This document shows, one piece after another, positions 23,415-32,408 of a DNA stretch of 64,000 bases. The position numbers were made by a program, and so were the translations under genes. The DNA is from Thalassobaculum litoreum DSM 18839. Its GTDB lineage: Bacteria > Pseudomonadota > Alphaproteobacteria > Thalassobaculales > Thalassobaculaceae. Location of the stretch: assembly GCF_900102465.1 (NCBI RefSeq), contig NZ_FNBW01000007.1, positions 62,001 to 126,000 on the forward strand. Direction: 5' to 3'. How positions within the stretch are numbered: position 1 is the first letter of the stretch; each line of letters begins with the position of its first letter. The notes beneath the pieces are model-generated. The model did not search any database and was not told where the DNA came from. It worked only from the letters and a program-made list of their open reading frames with translations.

Positions 23415-24106
23415 GGAAGCTTCCTCCAACAGGGCATTACATAACAACGCGTCACGGCACGTGCCGGCGCGGACGGGTAGCGATCACATTGTCGGGGAAG
23501 GCAGAACGTAGCGGCGTACCGGTATGTCAGGCAGCACCAAACGATGAATCACGAGCTCATACATAGGATAGGTGCACGGTAAAGTCAACTGGAGCCGCTT
23601 TGGCGGACCGGAGATCCGGCACCACCCCGCCGTCGCGGCGTCGACAGAGCCTTGGCTCTCTAACAAAGCATCAGCAAATTCAAGTGGATGAAAAAATGGA
23701 TAAAAATAAATATGGAAAACCGGTTTAAAAATTGACAATCGCCGATACGAAATATACTAATATAAGTAATAATTAAAAATAATATTCGGGACTCGAATTT
23801 TAAGGGGTCTCGCGAGCAAGTCGGAATGGATCGCCTCCGTTCTCGGCGGTATTTCGGTTCGTGCCGTCCTTGCCGCGGCGGTCGGTTGTATCTTGCCTGC
23901 AGAACCCGCACCGAGCTGACGTGTTGGCCTATGCCGCGCCCGGCTCGGGATGCGATGGGCGCCGCGCCGATCCTCATCCGGGTCGGCGCGGCTGCCCGTC
24001 ATCCAGTCAGTACGGCCGGCCAATACGCGGCGGCCGGTACGCGGCGGCCGATACGCGGCAGTCTCCGTGTCGTTTCATCCGACCATCCGGTTCAAGGAGA
24101 AAAATC
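23415..24106. other. Intergenic region: cold-shock leader and AT-rich promoter zone
   Basis: About 690 bases with no convincing gene. The left part is upstream DNA of the leftward cold-shock gene. From 23690 to 23800 the DNA becomes strikingly AT-rich. A rightward promoter candidate is TTGACA (23732-23737) with TATACT (15-base spacer) or TACTAA (17-base spacer). Small frames here are Arg-rich shadows. Confidence 0.5.
24018..24059. repeat. Three 14-bp tandem repeats
   Basis: GGCCAATACGCGGC, GGCCGGTACGCGGC and GGCCGATACGCGGC follow one another directly, with changes only at positions 5 and 6. They end about 50 bases before the start of the next gene; a binding-site array or slippage are both possible. 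Confidence 0.6.
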
Positions 24107-24307
24107 GTGAAGAAGGATAACCGTGGCATGGAATACGCGACGCTCACCGACGCCGAGGCCGATCTCTTGAGAAGCCACAATATTACGGCCGTCACGGTCA
24201 CGAACTTCTCCGTGGGAGGCTACAAATACACCAATCTGCAGGACGCGGTCGCGGCGGCGAAGCGGCGCGACGCGGCAAACGACGGGAATCGACCCAGCGG
24301 GCATTGA
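24107..24307 (+). CDS. Small hypothetical protein
   Basis: 66 residues from GTG 24107, with AAGGAG seven to eight bases upstream. The product (MEYATLTDAEADLLRSHNI, then TNLQDAVAAAKRRD) has a helix-strand-helix pattern. Upstream sequence in this frame is not protein-like, so the short start is preferred. Function unknown. Confidence 0.65.
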   Translation: MKKDNRGMEYATLTDAEADLLRSHNITAVTVTNFSVGGYKYTNLQDAVAAAKRRDAANDGNRPSGH

Positions 24308-24358
24308 CCCGCCCGACCCCGAGACATCGTCTTGATGGACACCAAACCGGGAAAAGAA

Positions 24359-25219
24359 ATGCGGATCAGCATCGGATGCAGCATGACCTTCGACCTGCCT
24401 CAGGTGACGCCGATGGTCACGCTGCTGAACGTCCACTACTCGCGGGCCAGCGACCTTGAACAACCGGACATTCTGCTGACCGACCCGTCGGTTCAGGTGA
24501 CCGGATACCGCGACCTGTTCGGAAACTGGTGCAGCCGCCTGGTCGCGCCGGCCGGCCGCTTCACCCTCGGCGCGGCGACGGTCATCCGCGACGATGGGGC
24601 GGCCGACCCCGCCGTCCCGGCCGATGCCGTTCAGCACATGGTGCAGGACCTTCCCGCGGAGACCCTCGTGTACCTGCAGGGAAGCCGATACTGCGACACC
24701 GACCATCTGTCGGACGAGGCGTGGCGCCGGTTCGGATCGACCCCGCTGGGCGCCGCACGTGTGCAAGCGATCTGCGACTTCGTGCACGGCCACATCGCGT
24801 TCGGATACGAAACGGCGCGGGCCACCCGGACCGCGTCGGAAGCCTTTGCCGAGCGCCAGGGGGTATGCCGCGACTACGCGCACCTGGCTGTCGCCTTTTG
24901 CCGGTGCCTCAACATCCCGGCGCGCTATTGCACCGGGTATCTGAGCGATATCGGTACGCCCGAGCCGCACGGCGTTCCGGATTTCGCCGCCTGGATGGAG
25001 GTTTATCTTGGCGGACGGTGGTGGGCGTTCGATCCACGCAACAACTCCCCCCGCGTCGGCCGTATCCTGATCGGTCAGGGCAGGGACGCGGCGGACGTGC
25101 CGTTGACACAGATCTTCGGCCCCGGCGTGCTGTCCGATTTCCGGGTTTGGACCTTCGACGCCGATGCCATCGATCCGGACGCCGCTCCCATCGGCCAGCC
25201 GCCGGCGACAAACGTCTGA
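24359..25219 (+). CDS. Transglutaminase-like protein lacking the canonical His
   Basis: 286 residues from ATG 24359 (MRISIGCSMTFDLPQ), which fits the family N-terminus better than ATG 24335. A beta-sandwich N-terminal domain precedes the transglutaminase core (about residues 140-240): nucleophile Cys in RQGVCRDYAHLA, the Asp in WWAFDPRN. The usual HAW motif is replaced by DFAAWMEVYLGGRWW, so the catalytic His is Ala. I recall a bacterial subfamily with Ser or Ala there. Protease or crosslinking activity is therefore doubtful; a structural or binding role is possible. Confidence 0.8.
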   Translation: MRISIGCSMTFDLPQVTPMVTLLNVHYSRASDLEQPDILLTDPSVQVTGYRDLFGNWCSRLVAPAGRFTLGAATVIRDDGAADPAVPADAVQHMVQDLPAETLVYLQGSRYCDTDHLSDEAWRRFGSTPLGAARVQAICDFVHGHIAFGYETARATRTASEAFAERQGVCRDYAHLAVAFCRCLNIPARYCTGYLSDIGTPEPHGVPDFAAWMEVYLGGRWWAFDPRNNSPRVGRILIGQGRDAADVPLTQIFGPGVLSDFRVWTFDADAIDPDAAPIGQPPATNV

Positions 25220-25416
25220 ACCCGGTCTCGGCATTCGAGCCGATCAATGGGCGCGCGGCCGCCGGGCATCGCCCTTCGGCCTGGTTGCGCGTGGGCGAAA
25301 TAAAGCCAAGCGTGTTGTCTGGGGTATTATAATATATTCCGCCTGTGTATTTGATTGATTATAAAATAATACGGCTGTAATCTGTATAATTAAGTAATTT
25401 TCATGTAGGTGATAAA
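25220..25416. promoter_or_regulatory. AT-rich promoter region
   Basis: From 25320 the DNA is AT-rich, with TATAAT at 25328-25333 and further AT tracts to 25400. It probably carries the promoter of the 52-residue gene at 25417. No -35 box at proper distance is clear. Confidence 0.35.
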
Positions 25417-25575
25417 ATGTCTTTCAAGTCTTTTTGGAAAAGCTCTGGCGACATCGGAAAGCCGAACGCTTCGACGGAGGCGGTCACGGACGCGGGGGCT
25501 GTGAAGGCACCGGCGGCCGCGTCTCCTGAGAAGGACGTCGCCGGCCCGGCGAACAAGGTTCCGCCGAAAGTCTGA
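25417..25575 (+). CDS. 52-residue Ala/Pro-rich small protein
   Basis: MSFKSFWKSSGDIGKPNAS at the start, then Ala, Pro, Val and Lys. Ribosome site TAGGTGAT before ATG 25417. The product looks unstructured apart from the aromatic N-terminus, which could dock on a membrane. No family recognised. Confidence 0.5.
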   Translation: MSFKSFWKSSGDIGKPNASTEAVTDAGAVKAPAAASPEKDVAGPANKVPPKV

Positions 25576-25628
25576 ACCGGAGCGCGCGCGAGCCGACGTG
25601 CTCGACCGCGATCCCACGGGGGCGTGCG

Positions 25629-25892
25629 ATGACCCTGAACTTTCCGAACGCGTCACGCAGCTTCGATCCGACGCATGATCGGGTTCGCTTCTGGGGCTAC
25701 GATCGTGCTCTGGAGGTCTCTTTCTTCGTCGAGGCGTCCGCGTTGCTCAAATCGGCCCCCGACACCGAACATCGGGAAGCGGACCTGCTTCTCGCCTTCG
25801 ATCGACTCATCGACCGAATACATGAGGCGGCGCGGGCGGCATATGCCCGCGACCGCTGTTTCGCCTACGTACTGACAGCGGAAGACCTTTGA
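25629..25892 (+). CDS. DUF1488 family protein
   Basis: 87 residues. LNFPNASRSFD, then VRFWGYDRALEVSFFVEA and a C-terminal YVLTAEDL are the signature of DUF1488, a small family of unknown function widespread in Proteobacteria. Full length for the family. Lies just upstream of the protease gene in the same direction. Confidence 0.85.
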   Translation: MTLNFPNASRSFDPTHDRVRFWGYDRALEVSFFVEASALLKSAPDTEHREADLLLAFDRLIDRIHEAARAAYARDRCFAYVLTAEDL

Positions 25893-25976
25893 CCGGCCGC
25901 CGCCGCCCGGAACCATGCCGCGTCACCGGCGGAGGACCGCCTCCGGCGCTTTGCCGCCGACCCGAAGGGATGACCG

Positions 25977-26768
25977 ATGGATCGCCTGTTGGACCCTAAC
26001 GAAGGCCTCCCAACGGGAGTCGTGGCCAGAGACGCGATCCTGCTGACGACGGTACGGCTGCACACCTTCGCCGGACAGATGCATCTCACCAATGCGAGCG
26101 GGTTCTTCTTCGAGCGCGATACCAGCCTCTTCCTGGTCACCAGCCGCCATGTCGTTCTCGACCGAGAAAACGACCACACCCCCGACCGCATCTCGATCGA
26201 GTTGCATACGGACCCGGAGAACCTCGCCAGATCGACGGGGTTCTCCATCCCGCTCTATCGCGACCGGTGTCCGCTCTGGCGGGACGGCACGGACGGGGGA
26301 GGCGGGGTCGACGTGGCCGTGATCCCCATCGATCGGGACGCCCTTCCGGAACCGAGCCTGTACAGGGCCTTCTGTGCCGACAACCTGGCCTGCGAGCGGG
26401 ACGAGATCGAGATCGGCTCTCCGCTTCTGGTGGTCGGTTATCCGTTGGGGTTTCAGGACACGCTGCACCGGATGCCGGTCGTGCGCCATGCCGCGCTGGC
26501 CTCGTCGTTCGGGCTGCGGTTCCAGGGCAAGGGCTACTTCCTCACCGACGCGCGGACCCATCGCGGGACCAGCGGCGCGCCCGTGGTGATGCCGATCGAT
26601 CGCCGGCACACGGCGCGCAGATCCGCGTTGAAGGAGGTGCCGTGGCTGCTCCTCGGCGTGCATTCGTCCCGTCTCGATCTCGGGTCCCGCGACCTGGATC
26701 TGGACGAGGCGTTGGGGCTCAACTGCACCTGGTATGCGGACATCCTGATGACCCTGACAAAGCCATGA
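25977..26768 (+). CDS. Trypsin-like serine protease, cytoplasmic or unsecreted
   Basis: 263 residues without a signal peptide. Triad candidates in chymotrypsin order: His in LVTSRHVVL (about residue 59), Asp in GVDVAVIPI (about residue 112), Ser in HRGTSGAPVV (about residue 200). Asp followed by VAVIPI and the GTSGAPV box are typical of S1-type peptidases related to DegP cores, but there is no PDZ domain. Role may be protein quality control; inferred. Confidence 0.8.
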   Translation: MDRLLDPNEGLPTGVVARDAILLTTVRLHTFAGQMHLTNASGFFFERDTSLFLVTSRHVVLDRENDHTPDRISIELHTDPENLARSTGFSIPLYRDRCPLWRDGTDGGGGVDVAVIPIDRDALPEPSLYRAFCADNLACERDEIEIGSPLLVVGYPLGFQDTLHRMPVVRHAALASSFGLRFQGKGYFLTDARTHRGTSGAPVVMPIDRRHTARRSALKEVPWLLLGVHSSRLDLGSRDLDLDEALGLNCTWYADILMTLTKP

Positions 26769-26852
26769 CCCGGGCCACCCGCCTTGTGCGGGAGACCCCG
26801 GTCAGGGCCACGCGCTCGCTGCCAGGGTCGCGCCTGCCGGTGCTGCTCGGCG

Positions 26853-27557
26853 TCAGGCGATCAGGTCGGCCAGGTCCTGCATCGTCCGTACGGTGATGTC
26901 CGGCTGGTAGGGGGTCCGTTCGAACGGCCGCTCCCGGCGGTTGATGAAGGCGGTCTTCATGCCGGCCGCCTTGGCGCCGATGACGTCGAAAGCGTGGTTG
27001 GCGACGAACAGCACCTGCTCCATCGGTAGGCCGATCAGCTCCGCCGCCTTGGTGTAGGTGGCGACATGGGGCTTGAAGGAGTTGGCTTCGGCCACCGAGA
27101 TGACCCGGTCGAACGGCACCTTGTGGTACCGCTTGGCGGCCTCCAGCATGTCCGGATCGCCGTTCGACAGAACCACGAGCTGGTAGCGGGTCTGCAGCTT
27201 CGCCAGCGCGGCCGGCACCTCGGGGAAGCATTCCAGCTTCTCGATCTCCGCGACCAGGTCGCGTACCTCCTCGTCGGTGTGCTCTATGCCGGCCCGGTTC
27301 AGCACCTGGTCGACCGCCCGGAATCCGATCTCGCGATAGGGCGTGTGCTCCCTATGCAGCAGCGCGTCGATCATCGAGTTCTCGAAATGAGTCCGTCGCC
27401 ACCAGGTCACGAAGGAGTTCGGGTTGCCGGTCCAGCCCTTCGCCTTGAGATAGGGGGTCGCGATCTTGGTCAGTCCGCCCTGCATGTCGACGACCGTGCC
27501 GTACTGGTCGAGCATGCAGGCCTTGATGGTGCTCTTCAGCGTGTCGATCTCGGGCAT
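26853..27557 (-). CDS. Haloacid dehalogenase type II (HAD superfamily)
   Basis: 234 residues from ATG 27557 (GGAGG upstream). HAD motif I LDQYGTVVD (nucleophile Asp), motif II Ser in VLSNGDPDM, motif III Lys in NSFKPH, and motif IV region VANHAFDVIGAKAAG agree with (S)-2-haloacid dehalogenases, which hydrolyse 2-halo-acids to 2-hydroxy-acids. In this branch the first Asp attacks the substrate. The actual substrate could differ. Confidence 0.85.
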   Translation of the reverse strand: MPEIDTLKSTIKACMLDQYGTVVDMQGGLTKIATPYLKAKGWTGNPNSFVTWWRRTHFENSMIDALLHREHTPYREIGFRAVDQVLNRAGIEHTDEEVRDLVAEIEKLECFPEVPAALAKLQTRYQLVVLSNGDPDMLEAAKRYHKVPFDRVISVAEANSFKPHVATYTKAAELIGLPMEQVLFVANHAFDVIGAKAAGMKTAFINRRERPFERTPYQPDITVRTMQDLADLIA

Positions 27558-27681
27558 GTCCTCCGCCTCTCTTCTTTGTGTCGTTGATGCGCGACTGATT
27601 AGAGCCGCCCCGCGCGGGTTGACGCCACCCGGCATCGGTGGTGACTCCGTCCATCCCTTGACGCATTCCGTGGGCGGAGCG

Positions 27682-28395
27682 ATGCCGCACTTCTTTTCGA
27701 ACCGTCCGCGCGTGCATGCCCTGGTGCGTCGTGCCGGGAACAGGGTGCTGCATTTCCGCTGGGAGACCGTGAACGCGACGCTCTACACGGTCGGAGGCGT
27801 CGTCTTCATGGTGGGCAGTGTCCTGTTCCTTCCCAGCCTGTCCGCCTGGGAGAATGTCGGGGCCGGGGCCTTCCTCGTCGGGTCGCTGCTGTACCTTCTG
27901 GTCACCGGGCACGACATGTTCGAAGTGCTGGCCAACCACCTGGACCGGAGGCGTCGGCGCGCGGTCTGGCGGGTGCTGGAGTTCTGGGCGGCGGTCGCCT
28001 ACCTGGTCGGTACGCTGCTGTTCGTGGCCGGCAGCGTGTTCTTCTTCTCCGCCTTCGACTGGATCGGCCCGGGGGCGTGGTGCTTTCTGATCGGATCGGT
28101 GCTGTTCCTGTTCGGGGCGGTGGTCAACGTGCTGGAGATCATCTTCGCCGCCACACTGAAGACCCTGCAGCTTCTGAACCTGACGGCGATCAGCTTCATC
28201 GTCGGCTCCACGCTGTTCTGCGTCGCGTCCATCCCGTTCCTGTGGGAGCTGACCGCCGAGGCAGACCGGCTGCTGCTGGACACGTATCTCGCCTGGCTGT
28301 TTCTCGTGGGGAGTGTGCTGTTCCTCGCCGGCGGGCTGTTCAACTACTGGCGGGCCTGGCTGGTGGTTCGGAGCGGTCCCGCGCCGGATTCTTAA
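27682..28395 (+). CDS. YrhK-domain membrane protein
   Basis: 237 residues from ATG 27682 with GCGGAG upstream. At least six membrane helices in three similar pairs, each with the repeated motif VGSVLFLPS / VGTLLFVAGSVFFF / VGSVLFLAG, the YrhK pattern. Three repeats of YrhK modules are normal for the longer family members. Function unknown. It is divergent from the dehalogenase and converges with the next gene, overlapping its stop by four bases. Confidence 0.75.
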   Translation: MPHFFSNRPRVHALVRRAGNRVLHFRWETVNATLYTVGGVVFMVGSVLFLPSLSAWENVGAGAFLVGSLLYLLVTGHDMFEVLANHLDRRRRRAVWRVLEFWAAVAYLVGTLLFVAGSVFFFSAFDWIGPGAWCFLIGSVLFLFGAVVNVLEIIFAATLKTLQLLNLTAISFIVGSTLFCVASIPFLWELTAEADRLLLDTYLAWLFLVGSVLFLAGGLFNYWRAWLVVRSGPAPDS

Positions 28396-28973
28396 CCATC
28401 GGGCCAGGGCCTGCGGCCGAGCAGCTTCGGGAAGCCGGGCTCGTTGCCGACCAGCAGGCGGTCGATGCGGCCGGTGCCGTCTTCGCAGGGCAGGATCAGC
28501 CGCGCCCAGCAGGTCATGCCGTGGGCCGGCGGCGGCCGGTGATGGCAGAACAGGGGAGCGCCCGACCGCACCGCCGCGGCATAGGTGATCCGGAAATACG
28601 TGCGCATCTCCGGCGAGGAGATGGCCGCGGTGGTTTTGCCGGTCAGTTCCAATCCGCTGATGGTGGCGATCTCGCTGCCATACAAACGGTAGATAAACTC
28701 GTAAGGGTCGTCGGTGGTCTCCAACAGCATGACGATGCCGAGAGCCGGACCGATCTCGACCGCGTCGATCGCCTGGGTAAGCGGAAGACGCTGGCCACGG
28801 GACAGGTGTATCCAGTATTTAAATAGGGATTTCAGGCGGGCGCTTTCGACATCGTCGGCCGTCGGGTTCAGTCGGATGAGCGGGCTGTCGGATCCAATAT
28901 TTCTAAAAATATTATCTAAATAGAAAAAATCGCCATCAAGCAGCGAGGACGTCATCTCATTCAGATCGGTCAT
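28392..28973 (-). CDS. PAS-domain protein (Rhodospirillales PAS_5 type)
   Basis: 193 residues from ATG 28973. KYWIHLSRGQRLPLTQAID, then LGIVMLLETTDD, EFIYRLYGSEIATISG and ELTGKT are the characteristic PAS_5 pattern. No output domain is attached; such stand-alone sensors are numerous in Rhodospirillales. The ligand is unknown. Divergent from another PAS gene. Confidence 0.8.
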   Translation of the reverse strand: MTDLNEMTSSLLDGDFFYLDNIFRNIGSDSPLIRLNPTADDVESARLKSLFKYWIHLSRGQRLPLTQAIDAVEIGPALGIVMLLETTDDPYEFIYRLYGSEIATISGLELTGKTTAAISSPEMRTYFRITYAAAVRSGAPLFCHHRPPPAHGMTCWARLILPCEDGTGRIDRLLVGNEPGFPKLLGRRPWPDG

Positions 28974-29287
28974 GGACACCTTGTCATCCCAGCCAGTGCA
29001 AGTTGCATCTATTCGGAGACTGTTTCGGGTGCCGCATAATTAGTCACTCACGGCGCCCGTCACTGCCAATTATGCATATGTCGCAACACTGTATGATTGT
29101 GAGTCAATAGTTATTCATCCATCAAAGGGAATTATCGAGCACGGTCGTTTTGATCGGCGGGGCGCGGCGTTTCGCCATGTCGCTTTAAGTGATAGGAAGG
29201 CCACGTGGCGGTCTCGATGGCGGACGATGTATTGCGAAACCCGAACAGCGCCCTAGTTCTGCTCGGGTCTACGGGAAACACCTAGCG
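28974..29287. promoter_or_regulatory. Intergenic region between two divergent PAS genes
   Basis: 314 bases, AT-richer than surroundings around 29030-29130, so likely holding promoters for both directions. No clear sigma-70 boxes or operator repeats were recognised. Confidence 0.35.
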
Positions 29288-30022
29288 ATGGCTCGATTCC
29301 GCATCTGGTCCAACACGGCCGAATATCTGTCGCTTTCAGCGATCGACCGCCCGGTACTGGCCGACCTGTACCGGTACTGGCGCGACCTGTCCGTCAATGG
29401 GGTTCCGCCGCGCCAAAAGGATCTGGCACTCCACGACATGCCGGACTGTCTGTCCAATATCGCCCTGATCGATGTCGCCCGGCCGACGCGGGAGGACAAG
29501 GATCTTCCGCCCGGTTTCCCGTTACGGGCACGCTACCTTCTGGTCGGCGAGGCGCTGACCCGGCTGCTCGGCGAAAACCCGACCGGGATGCTGATCAACG
29601 AGGTGTACAGCAGGGACGTGGCCCAGGAGGTTGGCGGCGCCCTGTTCAAGTCGATGGACACCCAGCGGCCGCTGTACTACCGGCGCGAGTTCCAGATCCT
29701 GAGGAAGTCCTTCGGCTACGATCGGCTGATCCTGCCCATGCGGCTCCAGGCTTCCGAGGTCCGACGGATTCTCCTGGCGATCTTTCCGCTCGACAAGAAG
29801 CTCGTCTCCGCCGACCAGTGGCGCGGGGAGCTGGAGAAGTTCGAGGCGATGCAGGAGATGGAGACGCGGATGTCGGCGGCCTGGGCGGAGAGCCTCGGCT
29901 ATGCGGCGTCGCCCGAAGAGGACCTTGGCCCCGAGACGGCTGCACACGGCTCCGCGCAGGGGCATGAGATGGACGCGTCGAATTACTTCGATCTGCCGGC
30001 CCGTGGGCGCTCCTCCGACTGA
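29288..30022 (+). CDS. PAS_5-type sensor protein with C-terminal extension
   Basis: 244 residues from ATG 29288. LYRYWRDLSVNGVPPRQKD, then RARYLLVGEALTRLLGENPT and RLILPMRLQASEVRRILLAIF follow the PAS_5 order. The last ~60 residues are helical and acidic. Paired divergently with the PAS gene at 28392. Output unknown. Confidence 0.75.
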   Translation: MARFRIWSNTAEYLSLSAIDRPVLADLYRYWRDLSVNGVPPRQKDLALHDMPDCLSNIALIDVARPTREDKDLPPGFPLRARYLLVGEALTRLLGENPTGMLINEVYSRDVAQEVGGALFKSMDTQRPLYYRREFQILRKSFGYDRLILPMRLQASEVRRILLAIFPLDKKLVSADQWRGELEKFEAMQEMETRMSAAWAESLGYAASPEEDLGPETAAHGSAQGHEMDASNYFDLPARGRSSD

Positions 30023-30046
30023 CCCTGTCGGTTCAGGTGGTGGCGA

Positions 30047-31090
30047 CTATCTGCGCAGGCGCTGAAACCAGGTTGTCCGGCGCGCCAAGCGGGGGTCGTC
30101 GCGAGGCGGGAACGCGTCATGCCGGGTTGGATCGAGTTCCGGCAGGGCGGCGCGTTTGCGGTTGCGGATCGCCTCGGCCGCCCATTGCCGCTTCAGGGCG
30201 TTGTGCCGCTTCTGCAATTCCGGATCAGCCGCCAGGGCGGCGGCAAAGCCGCCGGCGCCGAAGTCGCCGGTATAGCCGGCTTCCTGCGCCAACTGCTGGT
30301 CGATCTCTCGGCTGAGCTGCGGACGGGGCGGGACGTCGCTGCGTTTCAGGACCAGGGCGAACTCGATATCGTCGACCTCGGTCGGATAGACCGCCGTCAC
30401 GTCGAACGGGAACAGGTTGAGGTCGTCGATCTCGCGGAACAGCGCCAGCAGGCTGACCGGCGTGAAGACGCTGCAATGGGCGTCGATGTACCGGCCGGTC
30501 TCGAACGCGGACCGGGCCTGCTCCAGCGCGGTGCTCGGGTCGTAGATATTGGCGAATCCCCCGGCCGGTTCCTGAGCCCAGCCATAACCGGGCGGCACGT
30601 CGACCACCTTTGAATGGTAGTCGTAGACCTGCCCGGTGCTCGGCCGCGACGGCTTCTCCAGATACCACTCGATCCAGTCGGCCGTCCGGGTCTTGGCCCT
30701 GTGGCGGTCGAAGGTGAAGCGCATGTCGGGCACGACCATGTAGATCTGCCCGCCGGGCGCGAGCAGGCTGTAGGCGTCGGCCAGCCACTGCACCGGGTTG
30801 GGGAAATGTTCGAAGACGTGGCTGGAGACGATGGCGTCGAACGGTTCCGCGGCGCCGACCGCCTCGGCGAAGGTGCCGCCGTTCCAGACATAGGTCACGT
30901 CCACGAGCTTATCGACATCGACGCCGGGGTGCCCGCGATACTCGCGCCGCAGCCCTTCGGTATCCAGATGGTCGACATACTCGACCCTGGCTTCGTGGGG
31001 GGCGACGAGGGGGACGGCGAGGGCGCCGATTTCCAGCACCCGCGCCGTCTCGATGTCGATGTGTTGGCGCAGAAGGCCGCGTCTATCCAT
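30047..31090 (-). CDS. SAM-dependent methyltransferase, Methyltransf_11/23-like
   Basis: 347 residues. Motif I appears as RVLEIGALAVPL near residue 17, an acidic strand end as VEYVDHLD, and FDAIVSSHVFEHFPNP (motif post-I/III) near residue 85, followed by LLAPGGQIYMVVPD. Such proteins methylate small molecules or sugars. The C-terminal third is helical and basic. No neighbour indicates the substrate. Confidence 0.8.
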   Translation of the reverse strand: MDRRGLLRQHIDIETARVLEIGALAVPLVAPHEARVEYVDHLDTEGLRREYRGHPGVDVDKLVDVTYVWNGGTFAEAVGAAEPFDAIVSSHVFEHFPNPVQWLADAYSLLAPGGQIYMVVPDMRFTFDRHRAKTRTADWIEWYLEKPSRPSTGQVYDYHSKVVDVPPGYGWAQEPAGGFANIYDPSTALEQARSAFETGRYIDAHCSVFTPVSLLALFREIDDLNLFPFDVTAVYPTEVDDIEFALVLKRSDVPPRPQLSREIDQQLAQEAGYTGDFGAGGFAAALAADPELQKRHNALKRQWAAEAIRNRKRAALPELDPTRHDAFPPRDDPRLARRTTWFQRLRR

Positions 31091-31115
31091 TCAGTCCGGC
31101 CTCTCCGCCGATGGG

Positions 31116-32276
31116 TCATGCGCGTTGGTTGAACCGCCTTCCCACTAGGGCACTGGCGATGTTGATCTTTTGGATGTCGATGGCGCCGCCGGCGATACCC
31201 CAGCCCCAGCCATCCCGCATCCGCTGCTCCATACCATATTCCTTGGCATACCCGTACCCGCCCATGACCTGCAAGGCGGCGCCGGTGACCTCGCGGACCA
31301 TCTCGTTGGAGAAGCACTTGGCGAGCGAGCTGTCGAGAATGCTGGGCAATCCGTCTTCCGCGTTCTGGGCGGCACGCCAGATCAGCAGGCGCGAGGCTTC
31401 CACTTTCAGCGCCATCTCGGCCAGCTTCATCTGCACCGCCTGAAACTCCACCAGCTCCTTGCCGAAGGCCTTGCGCTCCTGCACGTAGTCGAGCGCCTGA
31501 TCCAGCGCCGCCTGGGCGATGCCGAGGCACATGGTGGAGTTGCCGCAGCGTTCCAGGTCGAACGCCTCCATCAGCTTGCGGAAGCCGCCGGCGGGGACGA
31601 TCAGGTTCTCCTTCGGCACCCGCACCTCCTCGAAGAAGATGTCGGCGGACGGGATGCCGCGGAATCCCATCAGCCGCTCGCGCGGGCCGAAGGACACGCC
31701 GTCGCGGTCCTTCTCCACGTAGAGCGCGCCGATGCCCTTGGCACCCGGCTCGTCGGAGAGCTTGGTGTAGACCACGTAGCTGTCGGAATGGCCGCCGCCG
31801 GAGCACCAGCGCTTCTGGCCGTTGAGGATGTAGTGGTCGCCGTCCAGCACGGCGCGGGTCTTCAGGTCGGTGAGCGCGGTGCCAGCATCAGGTTCCGACA
31901 TGGCGACGGCGCAGACGATCTCGCCGGCGCAGACCTTCGGGACCACGGACTTGGCCAGCTCGGAGCCGGCGAAATGCTCGACCGCGCGGATCGGGCCGAC
32001 GGAGCTTTCGAAGATCGGGAAGGCGACGGCGGGTGAAACCTTGGCGAACTCCTCCAGCACGATCAGCGCCTCCAGATTGCCGAGGCCGAGGCCGCCGAGC
32101 TCCGGCGCCACGTTGATGCCGAGGAACCCCATCTCGGCGTAGCGCTTCAGCCACTCTTTGGAGATGGCCTCGTCCTTTTCCTCCAGCTCCTTGGCCACCG
32201 CCGGCATCTCGGTCTGGGCGAACTGGCGCGCGGTGTCGCGCAGAGCCTGCTGTTCCTCGGTCAGTCTGAAGTCCAC
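31116..32276 (-). CDS. Acyl-CoA dehydrogenase
   Basis: 386 residues, normal for the family. N-terminal helical domain, middle beta domain with VCAVAMSEPDAGTALTDLKT (FAD/substrate loop), and C-terminal helices with CLGIAQAALDQAL and QVMGGYGYAKEY, the region around the catalytic base (typically Glu). Oxidises acyl-CoA to enoyl-CoA, passing electrons to ETF. The gene is divergent from an IclR regulator 132 bases away, which may control it. Confidence 0.9.
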   Translation of the reverse strand: MDFRLTEEQQALRDTARQFAQTEMPAVAKELEEKDEAISKEWLKRYAEMGFLGINVAPELGGLGLGNLEALIVLEEFAKVSPAVAFPIFESSVGPIRAVEHFAGSELAKSVVPKVCAGEIVCAVAMSEPDAGTALTDLKTRAVLDGDHYILNGQKRWCSGGGHSDSYVVYTKLSDEPGAKGIGALYVEKDRDGVSFGPRERLMGFRGIPSADIFFEEVRVPKENLIVPAGGFRKLMEAFDLERCGNSTMCLGIAQAALDQALDYVQERKAFGKELVEFQAVQMKLAEMALKVEASRLLIWRAAQNAEDGLPSILDSSLAKCFSNEMVREVTGAALQVMGGYGYAKEYGMEQRMRDGWGWGIAGGAIDIQKINIASALVGRRFNQRA

Positions 32277-32408
32277 CGGTGGATCCTCCGCTTCTTCGTT
32301 GGCGTGTCTGTGAAGTCGGTTGGCACTTTGGTCTTCCGGCTGTTAGGCTGTAAATGAAATAGAATTTCATCAGTTGAAATTTCAGACGTGCGGCTCGGGG
32401 AGGCGGGA

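Noticed and set aside
23826-24110. Arg-rich rightward ORF after AT-rich region
   Set aside because: Composition not protein-like and it overlaps a tandem repeat; the GTG at 24107 with AAGGAG in another frame is better.
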